DNA of 64,000 bases, taken from assembly GCA_948567375.1 (NCBI GenBank), contig OX419755.1:24619001-24683000 (forward strand), given 5' to 3'. Below the pieces are notes generated by a model, which was not told the origin of the DNA, searched no databases, and worked only from the letters and a program-made list of their open reading frames with translations. The translations under genes and the position numbers were made by a program. This DNA is from Lunularia cruciata (Eukaryota; Streptophyta; Marchantiopsida; Lunulariales; Lunulariaceae). Of this stretch, positions 47,957 through 59,165 are shown one piece after another (positions within the stretch are counted from its first letter, which is position 1; each line of letters begins with the position of its first letter).

Positions 47957-48061
47957 CCAAGGCCGAAGCTCATGCTAGGCATTCGGAGTTTTCCCTCATT
48001 CAAGTGTCCCAATGTGAGCTTCCATTCTCCTATTTCTCTCCTCGGTTTTGGTCTTTTACAT

Positions 48062-48073
48062 TGGTATCAGAGC
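48062..48073 (+). other. Primer-binding site, initiator tRNA-Met
   Basis: TGGTATCAGAGC follows the 5' LTR after one base. It is complementary to the 3' end of plant initiator tRNA-Met, the usual primer of chromoviruses. Copy B retains a mutated version near 56198-56209. Confidence 0.9.
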
Positions 48074-48331
48074 AGGAATAGGATGGATGGAATTTATGGA
48101 CCACCAAATCCACTTCCGCCAAACCATTGGGACTTTCATGTCCAGATATTACCAAAGCATTGTTTCACACAATTCATCACCTCACGCTTTGGGCAGGATT
48201 TTCTACATATGATCACCGTGTCAGAGGAACCCTTGATACTTCCAGTTGTAACTTATGGAGAACGGTGGACGTGTTGTATCTACGTGTTAATCAACTAGAT
48301 AAATTGCGGGTAGTGGAATAGAGTAGTAGCG

Positions 48332-49245
48332 ATGGCAGCAATACCGGATGTTATCCTTGCAATGCAACAACAAATCGAGCATCTTACTCGATTGTTGGAT
48401 GAACGAGACCAGCAACGACGAGAACAGATAGACAGAGCGCCAGTTCGAGATGGAGAAGATCGCATTTGATTTCCAAAACCCAAGGTGTTTGAAGGCAAGA
48501 ATCTTCCAGGCACAGTGGAGAATTTTGTGTTTGACTGTGAACGTTACTTTGAAGCCACCAATCTTCAAGACGAGCAGAAACAAATTCTCTCGGCTTCTAG
48601 CCAATTGGATGGAGTGGCAAAACTTTGGTGGCAATTCCGAGTAGAAAGAGCTGAACGACAAATTGTTACACCAATTTTTACATGGGCAGAATTCAAGGAT
48701 GCAATACTTGGTTGATTTCAGACTATAAATGCCACCCGAGCTGCACAAGATAAATTGGCGGAGTTGAGGCAGATTGGCTCAGTGAGAAGCTACATCACAC
48801 AATTTCAGAATATCATCATGCAAATTCCAGATATCCAAGAAGGTGAAGTTCTGGATTGATTTGTGCAAGGATTGAAGTCACGAACCAGATTGGAGGTGAC
48901 CATGCGAGAGCCACAGAATGTAGAACAAGCCATGCAATTGGCTGAGCGTTTTGATTCCTTAGTTGCGACAACTTGGTCTTGACCTCGACCTACACAAAAC
49001 CCACCAGTACCATGAGTGGAAGAACCGGTACCAATGGAGATTGATGCTATCCAATGAAGACCACTTGGCACAACAGATAGAGAAAGATTACGACAAAATG
49101 GAGGTTGTTTTTATTGTCGCCAGTTGGGGCATCGCGTTGCTGAATGTCCACTCAAGAATGGACGACCTCGACAAGTTGCCCAAGTGGAGGTTGTGGAGCG
49201 GAATGATCAGGGAAACAAGGAATCCTAGTAGGAGATTTTGAGCCG
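48332..49245 (+). pseudogene. Copy A gag with zinc knuckle, eight in-frame stops
   Basis: From the ATG at 48332 the frame reads through capsid-type sequence (FPKPKVFEGKN near 48470, FVFDCERYFEATN, QLDGVAKLWWQF) to a CX2CX4HX4C knuckle (C-F-Y-C-R-Q-L-G-H-R-V-A-E-C) near 49108-49149. In-frame stops are TGA at 48467, 48713, 48857, 48980, 49013 and 49055, and TAG at 49226 and 49229. Copies B or C have CAA, CAG or CGG at several of these sites, as expected if the ancestor had CGA or CAG. A one-base deletion near 49240 separates gag from the protease frame. Confidence 0.88.
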
Positions 49246-49257
49246 CCTACTGGGAGC

Positions 49258-52200
49258 TTGATTAGTTCCAATGGGATTGAAGGCTCGACCTATGCAAGTT
49301 TGCTTCACTTGCAAGGTATGATATCTAATCGGGGTTGTAGAATTTTGGTTGATTCTCGAAGTTCAGAGAATTGCATGTCTATGCAAGTAGCAAAGGAATT
49401 GGGTATTCCTATCAAGCCAGTGATTGGAAGTAGTTTGATGATGGCGGATGGTAGAAAGGGTTCTGCATTCCGCACCTTGCATCCTGTTACCTTCAAGATT
49501 GGGAAGGAGTATTTGGAGTGTATGAGGTTTGTAGTGGCACCTCTACACTATGATATCATTCTGGGTCTACCTTGGCTTGAATGTCATAAGGTTCAATTTG
49601 ATTGGACCCGACACCAAATTCAAGTACAACACCAAGGTAGGAATTTCTGATTAGGTTGTTTGGCACCTCTGAGTAAGACACCTAAGAATAGTCAGTCCCA
49701 AAATAGGAAGTTTGTCAAGAAGGTAGCCATAGAGCAAATCTGGAAGGGAGATGAGTCCCAAGATGGGAAGTTTGCCAGGAAGGCAACCATGGAGCAAGCT
49801 CGGAAGAGAGATGAGTCCCTAGAAGGGAAGTTTGTTAATGAAGCAGCCATAGAGCAAGCTTTGGAGGAAGATAAGTCTGTATTCGCGGTGTGGATCAAGC
49901 CGATTGCACAAGAACAATCTGAGGAGGGCCAAGTGCCGCATCAAGCAACGGTTGATCGGATAGTTCAAGAGTTTGCAGATGTGTTTCCGGATGATCTGCC
50001 AAAGGGATTACCCTCTGATCAAGGTATGCCCTTCAAGATCGAGTTATTGCCAAGGAGTACTCCAGTGAGTAGACCAATCTATCGGCTCTCACCAAAGGAG
50101 TTGGAGGAGTTGCAAACAACACTTATAGAGTTGTTGGAGAAGGATTTCATACGACATAGTACCTCCCCTTGGGGAGCACCGGTACTATTTGTTCCAAAGA
50201 AGGATGGAGGACTTCATTTCTGTATTGATTACCGTGGGCTCAATAAGCAAACCGTGAAGAATGCATATCCCTTGCCTCGGATCGATGACTTGCTTGATCA
50301 ATTAAGTGGAGCACGATACTTTTCCAAGCTAGATCTTTGTAGCGGCTATTGGCAAATTCCTATTGAAGGAGAGGATGTGAAAAAGACTGCCTTTCGTACA
50401 AGGTATGGACATTCTGAGTGGAGAGTTCTACCTTTTGGACTCACTAATGCTCCAGTAGTCTTCATGGATCAGATGCATCGGGTGTTGGAGGGGCTATTGG
50501 ATCAGTCTGTGGTAGTGTTCTTAGATGATATCTTAATCTATAGTAAGACAGAGGCAGAACACATGAATCATGTGCGAGAAGTCCTAAGACGACTACGACA
50601 GTGGAAATTTTACTGCAAGAAGTCAAAGTGTGCTTTTTGGCAGAAGGAGGTTACCTTCTTGGGTCATAAGATCTCATCAGAGGGGATCAAGATGGAAGAA
50701 GAGAAGATCAAGGCCATTACTGATTGGCCTACCCCAAAGGATGCTACCGAAGTACGAGCGTTCAACGGATTGGCCAGTTTTTACCGACGGTTCATCTACT
50801 ATTATGCTCACGTGGCTGCACCATTGACTGACCTCTTGGGAAAGAACTCGAGCTTCCAATGGACCACCAAGCATGAAGAAGCATTCCAGAAGTTAAAGCA
50901 TATGGTGTCTTCAAGACCCATTCTTCAACCATATGATCCTCAACTACCTTGTGTGGTTGATTTTGATGCTTCTAACTTTGCAATTGGAGCTGTGTTGCAA
51001 CAAGAATTTACAGATGGACTACATCCTATTGCCTTTGTGTCTCGCCGTCTAAATACAGCTGAAAGAAATTACTTTGCTCGAGATCGGGAACAACTTGCAA
51101 TGGTATATGCCACCAAGGTATGGAGGCATTATCTCTTGGGGGAACAAGTGATCATGCGAATTGATCACAAGCCATTGTTGCAGACCTTACACCTAGAGCA
51201 CATGAAGAGTCGACATCATCGATGGGAAGAGCAACTCCAATTGTTCGACATCAAACTTGAGTACAAACTAGGTAGGTTCCATGTCATCCCTGATGCTCTA
51301 TCACGACGACCTGATTTGAAGTCTCTTCCTCTCATCGCGGCAGCAATTACGACGGTGTCAATTGATCCCAAGGTTCATAACGAGTTTTGGTTAGCCCTAC
51401 AGCAAGATCCCTTCTTCCAAATGGTACACGGTCGTCTAACAGCACGCGACAAGGAGTACAACACCTTCTCCTTCAAGGAAGGCCTTTTATTCCATGCAGA
51501 CCAGATCTATGTTCCAACCAAAGGTGATCTTCGACTTGTGCGCCTTCAAGAAGCCCATGATTTACCAATAGCTGGTCACATGGGAGTGGACAAGACCTTG
51601 GGCACCCTCCAACGCCAATGGTGGTGGCCCAACATGACACGATATGTTCGAGACTTTGTCCGATCATGTGAGAGTTGCCAACGGAACAAGGCCAGCAACC
51701 AGAAGCCAAGTGGACTCCTTCAACCACTTGCCATTCCATCCGCTCGTTGGGAGCATGTGAGCTTGGATCTCATCACATCCTTGCCAAAGACAAAACAAGG
51801 ACACACCGCAATTGTGGTGTTTGTGGATAAGCTTAGTAAGCAAATCCACTTGGCACCAACCTGTGATACCGTGGATGCTCCAACCTTAGCACAAATCTAC
51901 TTCGACAATGTCTTCAAGCATCATGGGATGCCACGTGTACTCATCTCCAACCGTGATCCTCAATTTACCGAGAAGTTTTGGCAAGCACTCTTCTAGATAC
52001 TCGGCACCAAGCTTGCTTTGTCCACGGCCTATCATCCTCAAACTGATGGACAAACCGAATGCACCAATCGTACATTGGAGGATATGTTGCGGGCCTTTGT
52101 CAATGTCCACCATACCAACTGGGATGAATGTTTTGCAGCTGTAGAATTTGCCTACAACAATTCCAAATAGGCAAGCACTGGATTTTCTCCCTTCTTTCTC

Positions 52201-52923
52201 AATTTTGGCCAAGATCTGCTTGTTCCAGATTCTCTTCTTGCTCCTTCTCCCTCTCAGGTTCCTCATACTTCTACATTCTTGACCATTATATCCCAATCTC
52301 TCCAACAAGCCAAATCTCACCTCCTTGTTGCTCAGAATCGCCAAAAACAATATGCAGACCATCATCGTCGTGATCTCACCTTTGAAGTTGGTGATAAAGT
52401 CATGCTATCCTCTAGTAACCTCCCTCTCCCACTTGATACCCAAGTTTGTAAACTTGCTCCTAATTGGATAGGACCCTTTGATATCACTCACATTATCTCT
52501 CCTGTTGCTTATCGTCTTGCCTTACCTTGTCACATGCGTATCCATCCTGTCTTTCATATTTCCAAGTTGAAACCCTTTGTTCCTAACCCTTCTTCCTTTT
52601 CCTCTCGAGTCCAATCTCCCCCTCTTCCTATCCCTATCAATGATCATGAGGAGTACGAAGTTGATCGTATCCTTGCGCATCGCCATATTCAACGAGGCCG
52701 TCACCAACATACGGAGTACAAGGTCCTTTGGAAAGGGTATCCCCTTCATGATGCTACATGGGAACCTCTTTCTCACCTCCAGAATGCACAGATGGCCATG
52801 AAGGAATTCAAAGCTTCACTGGCGACGAGGACGTCACCAACTAGCGGCGGGGGAATATGTAACAATATGGAGTTTAGTGACGAAGTTAGTCGGGCTTACG
52901 AAGTAGAGAATAAGACAAAATAG
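49258..52923 (+). pseudogene. Copy A protease-RT-RNaseH-integrase-chromodomain, three stops
   Basis: One frame runs from 49258 to 52923 with stops TGA 49648, TAG 51994 and TAG 52168. The protease active site near 49350 reads D-S-R-S-S where copy B has D-F-G-S-S, so the catalytic Gly is lost. Reverse transcriptase follows ([46 protein letters not shown]), with the catalytic [11 protein letters not shown] near 50510-50545. RNase H has [12 protein letters not shown] near 50965. Integrase has an HHCC region ([14 protein letters not shown]), first Asp in LDLITSLPK, second in NRDPQF and Glu in TDGQTE after the 51994 stop. A C-terminal chromodomain (EVDRILAHR, YKVLWKGYPLHDATWEP; 52655-52800) defines a chromovirus. 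The frame ends inside the 3' LTR. The polyprotein would copy and insert the element if intact. Confidence 0.93.
52844..52857 (+). other. Polypurine tract of copy A
   Basis: GCGGCGGGGGAATA directly precedes the 3' LTR. It is the expected plus-strand primer, with two C interruptions. The same sequence overlaps the last gag-pol codons. Confidence 0.6.
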
Positions 52924-53269
52924 CCTAGAATATTCTAGAAGCATCTAAGAAAGCTTCCCAACTAGTTAACTTGCGCCCTAAGCAAGTAGCTTCTAGAAGG
53001 AAGCTTCTAGAAGCTTCTAACTAGCTTAGCTTGCACGCCAAGTAGGCGGCTTCTAGAAGGAAGCTTCTTGAGAAGCTTCCTAGTTAACTTGGCTTGCACT
53101 CCAAGAAAGCGGCTCAAGGAAGCTTCTTGAGAAGCTTCAAAGGTCTTGTATGCTACCTATAAATACCAAGGCCGAAGCTCATGCTAGGCATTTGGAGTTT
53201 TCCCTCATTCAAGTGTCCCAATGTGAGCTTCCATTCTCCTATTTCTCTCCTCGGTTTTGGTCTTTTACA
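52858..53269 (+). repeat. 3' LTR of copy A
   Basis: 412 bp, aligned with 47638-48060. It differs by an ~11-bp deletion in the first GAAGCTTC block and four substitutions, all of the C/T or G/A type and three at CG sites. TATA box at 53158-53165. Confidence 0.95.
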
Positions 53270-55200
53270 CAAGGGGTGTGCATTCTTCACCATTTCTTTG
53301 TAGAGCCCACAATAGTCAATACAAAAACAAAGTCCTCCATCCTTCTCTGGAATGAATAGTATTGGTGCTCCCCAAGAAGATGTACTATGTTGTATGAAAT
53401 CCTTCTCCAACAACTTTGTAAGTGTTGTTTGCAACTCCTCCAACTCTTTTGGTGAGAGCTGATAGATTGGTCTATTCACTAAAGTACTCTTTGGCAATAA
53501 CTCAATCTTGAAGGGCATACCACAATCAAAGTGTAATCTCTTTGGTAGATCATCTAGAAACACATCCGCAAACTCTTAAACTATCTGATCACCCACTGCT
53601 TGATGAGGCTCTTACCTCTCTTCAGATTCTCCTTATACAATTGGCTTGATCCACACCACAAAAATAGACGCATCTTCCTCCAAAGCTTGCTCTATGGCTG
53701 TTGCATTAATAAACTTCACATGTAAGGACTCATCACCCTTGAAAGCTTGCTCCATGGTTGCTTTCTTAACAAAATTCCCATCTTGGGACTCATCTCTCTT
53801 CAAAGCTTGCCATATGGTTACCTTCTTGATAAACTTTCCATCTAGGACTGACTATTCTTAGGTGTCTTACTTAGAAGTGCCAAACAACTTAATGATAATT
53901 CCTACCTTGGTGTTGTACTTGAATTTGTCGTTGGTTCTAATCAAATTGAACCTTATGACATTCAAGCCAAGGCAAACCTAGAATGATAACATAGTATAGA
54001 GGTGTCATTATAAACCTCATACACTCTAAATATTTGTTTCCAATCCTCAATGTAATAGGGTGTGAGGTACGGAATGCAAAACACTTTCTACCATCTGCCA
54101 TCTTTAATTTGCTTCTAATTTCTAGCTTGATAGGGATATGTAATTCCTTCACTAATTGCATGGACATGTAATTCTTTGAACTTCCAAAATCAACCAAAAT
54201 CTTACATCCTCAATCAAATATCATACCTTGCAAGTGAAGCAAACTTCCATAGGTTGAACCTTTGATCTCATTGGAACTAATCAACTTCCCATCAGACAAC
54301 TCAATATCTCTTGTTGGAATTCATCATTTCCTTGATCAATGTGCTCCATAGACTCCATCTAGGCAATTTGTTGAAGTTGCCTATTTCCAAGTGTACATTC
54401 AGCAATGCAGTGTCTAACTTGGTGACAATAAAAACAACCACCATATTGTTGCAATCTTTCTTTATCCATTGTATCAAGTGGTCTTCATTAGTGCCAATTC
54501 TTCCACCCGTGCTAAGTGTACTAGTAGGTTCTATGTAGTTTGAGGTTGAGACCAAGTTGTTGCAACCAAGGAATCAAAGCGCTCAACCAACTGCATGGCT
54601 CCTTCCACATTTTGTGGCTCTTGCATGGTCATCTCTAATTTGGATCGTGACTTCAAACCCTTCATAAATTGATCTAGAACTTCACCTTCTTGTATATCTA
54701 GAATCTGCATGATGATGTTATGGAATTGTATGATGTAGCTCCTTGTATAGCCAATATGCTTCAACTCTGCCAACTTATCTTGTACGGCTTGTGTGGCATT
54801 TATAACTTAAAATAGACCAAATATTTCATTCTTGAATTCTGCCCATGTCAAGATTGGTGCAAAAATTTGTCATTCAACTTGCTCCACTTGGAATTGCCAT
54901 CAAAGTTTTGCTATACCATCCAATTGGCTAGAAGCCAAGAGAATCTATTTTTGTTCATCTTGAAGATTGGTAGCTTCAAAGTAACATTCATTGTCAAACA
55001 CAAAATTCTCTATTATGCTTAAGAGATTCTTGCCTTCAAATACCTTGGGTTTTGGAAATCTGATTTTACCTTTTCCATCTCAAACTATTGCTCTCTCTAT
55101 GTGTTCTTGTTGTTGATGGTCTTGTTCATCTAACAATCGAGTAATGTGCTTGTTTTTTACTGCATAGCAATGATAATGTTGGGTATTGTTGCCATGGCTA
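53270..55200 (-). pseudogene. Copy B gag, protease and start of RT
   Basis: Read leftwards from about 55200: gag leader, KIRFPKPKVFEG-like sequence near 55060, a gag segment with GEVLDQFMKGLKSRSK near 54670, a zinc-knuckle region near 54450 and protease with MVDFGSSKNYMSMQ near 54190, where the D-x-G site is kept. Three copies of a KKV-type spacer repeat follow (53670-53850), then the pre-RT and RT start (MFLDDLPKRLHFD near 53560 to KNAHPL near 53290). The frame breaks at 53270 where copy A begins. Stops are scattered. Confidence 0.85.
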
Positions 55201-55427
55201 CTACTCTATCCCACTACTCCTAGTTTATCTAATTTATTAATACATAAATGCATCACATCCATCATTATCCATAAGTTACAACCAAAAGTATCAAGGGTTC
55301 CTCAGACAAGGTGATTGCATGTAAAAAATCCTACCCAAAGCATGCGGTGATGAAGTGTGTGAAACAATTCTTGGGTAGTACTTGGACACAAAAATCCTAA
55401 TGGTTTGGTGGAAATGGATTTGGTGGT

Positions 55428-56165
55428 TGTAATAGAAGAGCTATCCATATGATCTAGATGTAAAATTTGGTTTGATAACATCTTGAATGATGCTTTACAG
55501 GATGGTCAAAATAGATCAAATAGAAGTAGCACCAAAAGAGTACTTCTACTAATAAGGCAAAAACCAAAATAGACTTGAAAACCTTAGAACCAATAGCTAG
55601 ACATATTATTTAAAGGTGAGAATTGGTTTGGTAATATTTGGAAGGATGTTACACATGATGGACTAAACAGATCAGAAAAAGTTATCACCAAAAGGGGACT
55701 TCTACTAATAGAGTAGAAAACAAAATATGCTTGAAATCTTTGAAGGCAATTTTGGAGGCCTAAACGGATGAATTAGGCCTAAAAAATGTGCAGATTCCTC
55801 CCCCTCCAACAAAGGAAAATTTGGCCTTCCCTCCTCTTGCTTTGTCTTGTCAAGAGCTTTCTAATGGTACCTCACCCATGTGATTCTGAGACTCTTACAA
55901 GAAGATTCCCTAAAAGAGTCCCTTCGGTCAAGCTTGTTGGACCAACCAGATAGGACCAGGACCGACATGTCACCCATCCAAGTAAGGAATCAAAGGGTAG
56001 AGCTTGCTGACATGTCATCTATCTATGTGCCTAATCCTATGGTGGGGTTTCCTTGGAGGAGATCCTCTTTGTCTATATAATAAAGAGAAGGTGCTCCTTT
56101 GGGACATCAGATGATTGAGTGTGAAATTTGTGTTTTCTCTCTTCTCTTGTCCTTAGAGTATTATT
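55428..56165 (+). mobile_element. Solo LTR (family S), TSD GTGGT, inside copy B leader
   Basis: 738 bp, begins TGTAATAG and ends GTATTATT. GTGGT lies immediately before (55423-55427) and after (56166-56170). The uninterrupted version of the target is present in copy A near 48098-48118 (reverse complement), which confirms that only one GTGGT was there before insertion. It aligns throughout with 36964-37688 in the same orientation. Confidence 0.93.
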
Positions 56166-56209
56166 GTGGTCCATAAATTTCATCAATTCCATTCTTGCTT
56201 TGATATTAA

Positions 56210-56610
56210 TGTAAAAGACCAAGACGAAAGGGAAAATAGGAGAACAGAAGATCACATTCGGACATTTGAATGTGAGTAAACTCAAAATGCCTAGCATGAA
56301 CTTTGGTTCTAGTAGTTATATTGAGCATACAAGGCTTTTGAGAAGCTTCTCGAGAAGCTTCCTTGAGCCACTTTATTGGAGTGCAAGCCAAGTTAACCAA
56401 GAAACTTCTTAAGAAGCTTCTTTCTAAAAATAGTTTACTTGGTTTGCGAGCTTAGCTAGTTGGAAACTTCTAGAAGCTACTTACTTGGAGTGCAAGCTAA
56501 GCTAGTCAAGAAGCTTCTTAGATATATCTGGAATATTCTAGGCTAATTTGGCATATTTGCTTCTTCATTAGCCCTAACTAAATTTGTTGCTAAATTCCAT
56601 ATTATTACAA
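56210..56610 (-). repeat. 5' LTR of copy B
   Basis: 401 bp, begins TGTAAAAGACC and ends ATATTATTACA on the plus strand. GAAGCTTC-type blocks at 56340-56520 correspond to the heat-shock-element-like region of copy A, partly mutated. Confidence 0.85.
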
Positions 56611-59035
56611 TTTAATTAAATTATCTTAATTTATATAGGTTTTTTACCATCTATTCAGATTTCCAATTTAGAAAATATAGTCTTACAGAAGAAAGCTATT
56701 ATAAGTTTTTGATTCACTTTTACAACTCCCACTTATAATTTACTTTTCGATGAGTACTCATTGAAACAATATGTTAATCTACTCTTTAAAAATAAAAAGT
56801 CACCATCAAGGAAAACAATCAAAACTCTAGAGTATATAAATATAGTAATTTCACTAATTACAAAAAAAAATCCTATCATTTCAACCATTGTAGCCATAAA
56901 ATACAAGGTATAAAGTGTTTTTTTATTATAATTATGTAAGGTGATAATAATGATATATCAAAATCTTTATCAAAGTGCAATTCTACTCATCCAATTATAA
57001 ATAATCTACTTCAATAAGTTCATGATTTATGTAAGAAATCAATTATCAAAAAATAGTGATATACCTAGTTTTATTTTATAAATTATACTCTTTTATAATT
57101 CTTATAAAAATATTATATATTACTTTACATATATAAAAACCTGTAAAATAACTTACTCTATGGATGCTTTAATTTATATTATTACCCTTTACTATTTTTC
57201 TAAATAATTTATAGGTTAAATAGCTTATATTGAATTTTAAAGATATATCTAATATAATCTAATGTTATTATAAATATAAAAGCGTATTAAAGAAGACGAG
57301 TGGTTAAATAAGTAGTATATTTAATTTGATATAAATAAGAATGAAAAAACTTAAACTCTAGGGTTTTAACTCTACATTTGTTATTTCCAAGCATTGGTAC
57401 ATCAATTAGCATATTAAAACAGTACCAAATATTTAAAATAAAAGAAGATGATTTCTAAAGAATAAATGTCCAAAGAGAAACCTAGAAATAAAAATAAAAA
57501 TGTGAAAAGAATATACCTTATATTTCCATATATCACAAGATGTCTATAAAAAATATATTACCAAATAAGAAGATATCTTTTATATTCACCAAAAATATTA
57601 ATTACTAAGTCTTTTGGAAAACACATAAATTTACTTTTAACACTACCCTCTATATAGCTTGCTCAAATTGTTCAATAGAATCCTATCCATATTATATTAT
57701 ATTTGATTTTAGAATGACTCAGTTCATTATCAATCATCTTTTCATCACGAGGTAATATATCCCTTGTGAGAATCCATTTTCATATCCCAATACGCTGTAT
57801 CGTAATCGAAGTAGGCTTGGAATACCCTGACGTGAAACCAGATGAATCAGTTTAGGTCTATAAGTCATAGTTATCATGACATGTCATCTATCCAAGCTAT
57901 AATTATTTTCTATCTAAAATATATATGATTTGCAAGAGTGAGAACTGTGGCATATATCAAAATAAACACGTGGTTAATTCTGCAAGCTCAGTACCATATT
58001 TTATGTATGGTTACGACCCTAAGATGAAAGAAAGAGGAATGCACTCTCCGCAATTCTGGGTACAAGGAGGACTAGGGCCTAATAAAAGACAGTTTTAGAA
58101 TAGAAAAATTTTAAATACACATAGAAAACCTTAAACAAACATACAAAATATATTAAAGTAAAAATCATTCACAATTTAGGGTTAAAAATTGTTTGCAGTA
58201 TCTGATTGCGGCGGACAAGTTGTCCTATGTGTCGACAAAATACACAATGGTGCAAGAGGCGGCAAACATGATGTGCGATGTGACGGAAACAAACAGGGAA
58301 TGATATATATATAAAACGGTTGGTGATTTTTAATTTAATACAATTTGATATTTCTTTAAATTTTTAATGTTTATTAAAAATTTCCTTATACCTCCGTAGT
58401 CCTCTGTCTTTTATATTAGGTTTCCTAACTATACATACAATATGGTAGCGAGTTTGGAGCATTAACCACGTATTTAATTTGATGTAAACAAAATTCCTTC
58501 ATAGTAGGATAACTATCCATCAATCGATATCCTAAGAATGAATGTATAAAAAGCAACTAAAACCACCCCTCTTTTCTTGACTAGAACGGGCAGATTAGAT
58601 ATTGTTATCCTTCTTTGCCTCAGCAAGGCCAAGGACTGTTTTTTCCAATTTAGTGTTTCATCAATCATCAACAATATTGTTCATAATTGATAAAGTTGTT
58701 GAAACCAAATTGTTGTAGTCTAAACAAAGAGTTTCAATCTTTCCTTTTGTTAAAAAGACATTAATTATCTCAGAATGCCTATTATATAAGTTAAGCTTCC
58801 CTCATAATATTACAGTTATGCCAAATAAAATCTATGGATTTTCCATAAAACATTTTGGAGGCGTGTGAAGAGGCACCCGCTATTTTCTATAGGTTTATGC
58901 ACATCATTTTTATCAAGTTATAGATTTTAGTTATTTTTCTCAACATTTAGAGAATCTTTCCTGCAACCCTCTTTGGAATTGCCGGCTTCTTACTTGGATC
59001 CAACAATTTAAAATTAAAATTTAAACTGTCAAGAA
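56611..59035. other. AT-rich intergenic block
   Basis: No gene or retroelement domain is visible. The content is AT-rich throughout, with a slightly less AT-rich stretch near 57740-58060. No RNA gene recognised. Confidence 0.6.
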
Positions 59036-59165
59036 GAAAAGGGCGACTGCGCAGAAAACTAAAGGATATGAAAAATCTGCCCTATTGCACCTACGATATC
59101 ATGTCATCCCGAGCTACACAAGTCGAATGATCTACAGACAAACGTCTCAAGATAACCATTACGAT
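59036..59165 (+). repeat. Dispersed repeat, copy e, extended form
   Basis: AAAAGGGCGACTGCGCAG and AAAGGATATG match the start of the ~90-bp repeat. The following GAAATCTGCCCTATTGCACCT and GATCTACAGACAA words match sequence after copy f (60475-60525), so these two copies share a longer unit. Confidence 0.55.

Larger units (their letters stand above)
47638..48060 (+). repeat. 5' LTR of copy A
   Basis: 423 bp, begins TGTAACAATATGG and ends GGTCTTTTACA (terminal TGTAA/TTACA). It contains heat-shock-element-like arrays (47707-47925) and a TATA box TATAAATA at 47949-47956. The transcription start would be expected about 30 bases further on. Confidence 0.95.
47638..53269 (+). mobile_element. Near-complete Ty3/gypsy chromovirus, copy A, TSD CAAGG
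   Basis: A complete element of 5632 bp: 5' LTR 47638-48060, primer-binding site 48062-48073, gag, protease, reverse transcriptase, RNase H, integrase, chromodomain, purine tract, 3' LTR 52858-53269. CAAGG lies directly before (47633-47637) and after (53270-53274). The LTRs differ at four positions plus one ~11-bp indel, so insertion is recent. Copy B flanks it in opposite orientation, so the family jumped into itself. Eleven in-frame stops and one frameshift make it non-autonomous. Confidence 0.95.
44695..56610 (-). mobile_element. Chromovirus copy B (minus strand), split by two insertions
   Basis: The LTRs are 44695-45042 (3') and 56210-56610 (5'). Flanks GTTTA (44690-44694) and ATTTA (56611-56615) fit a 5-bp target duplication with one change. 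Minus-strand order is leader (56209-56166), gag and protease (55200-53900), start of reverse transcriptase (53563-53270), then after the inserted copy A the rest of reverse transcriptase, RNase H, integrase and chromodomain (47637-45043). Copy A (47638-53269) sits in reverse transcriptase between the NAHPL and PQIDDLL motifs. A solo LTR (55428-56165) sits in the leader. The copy has many stops and is dead. Without insertions it would be about 5.5 kb. Confidence 0.9.

Noticed and set aside
48332-52923. Idea that copy A uses stop-codon recoding
   Set aside because: Stops occur at many conserved sites where sister copies have sense codons, and all fit C-to-T decay.
36964-56165. Idea that the two family-S LTRs are the ends of one large element
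   Set aside because: Each has its own different 5-bp duplication (GTCCC and GTGGT) directly on both sides, so they are separate solo LTRs.
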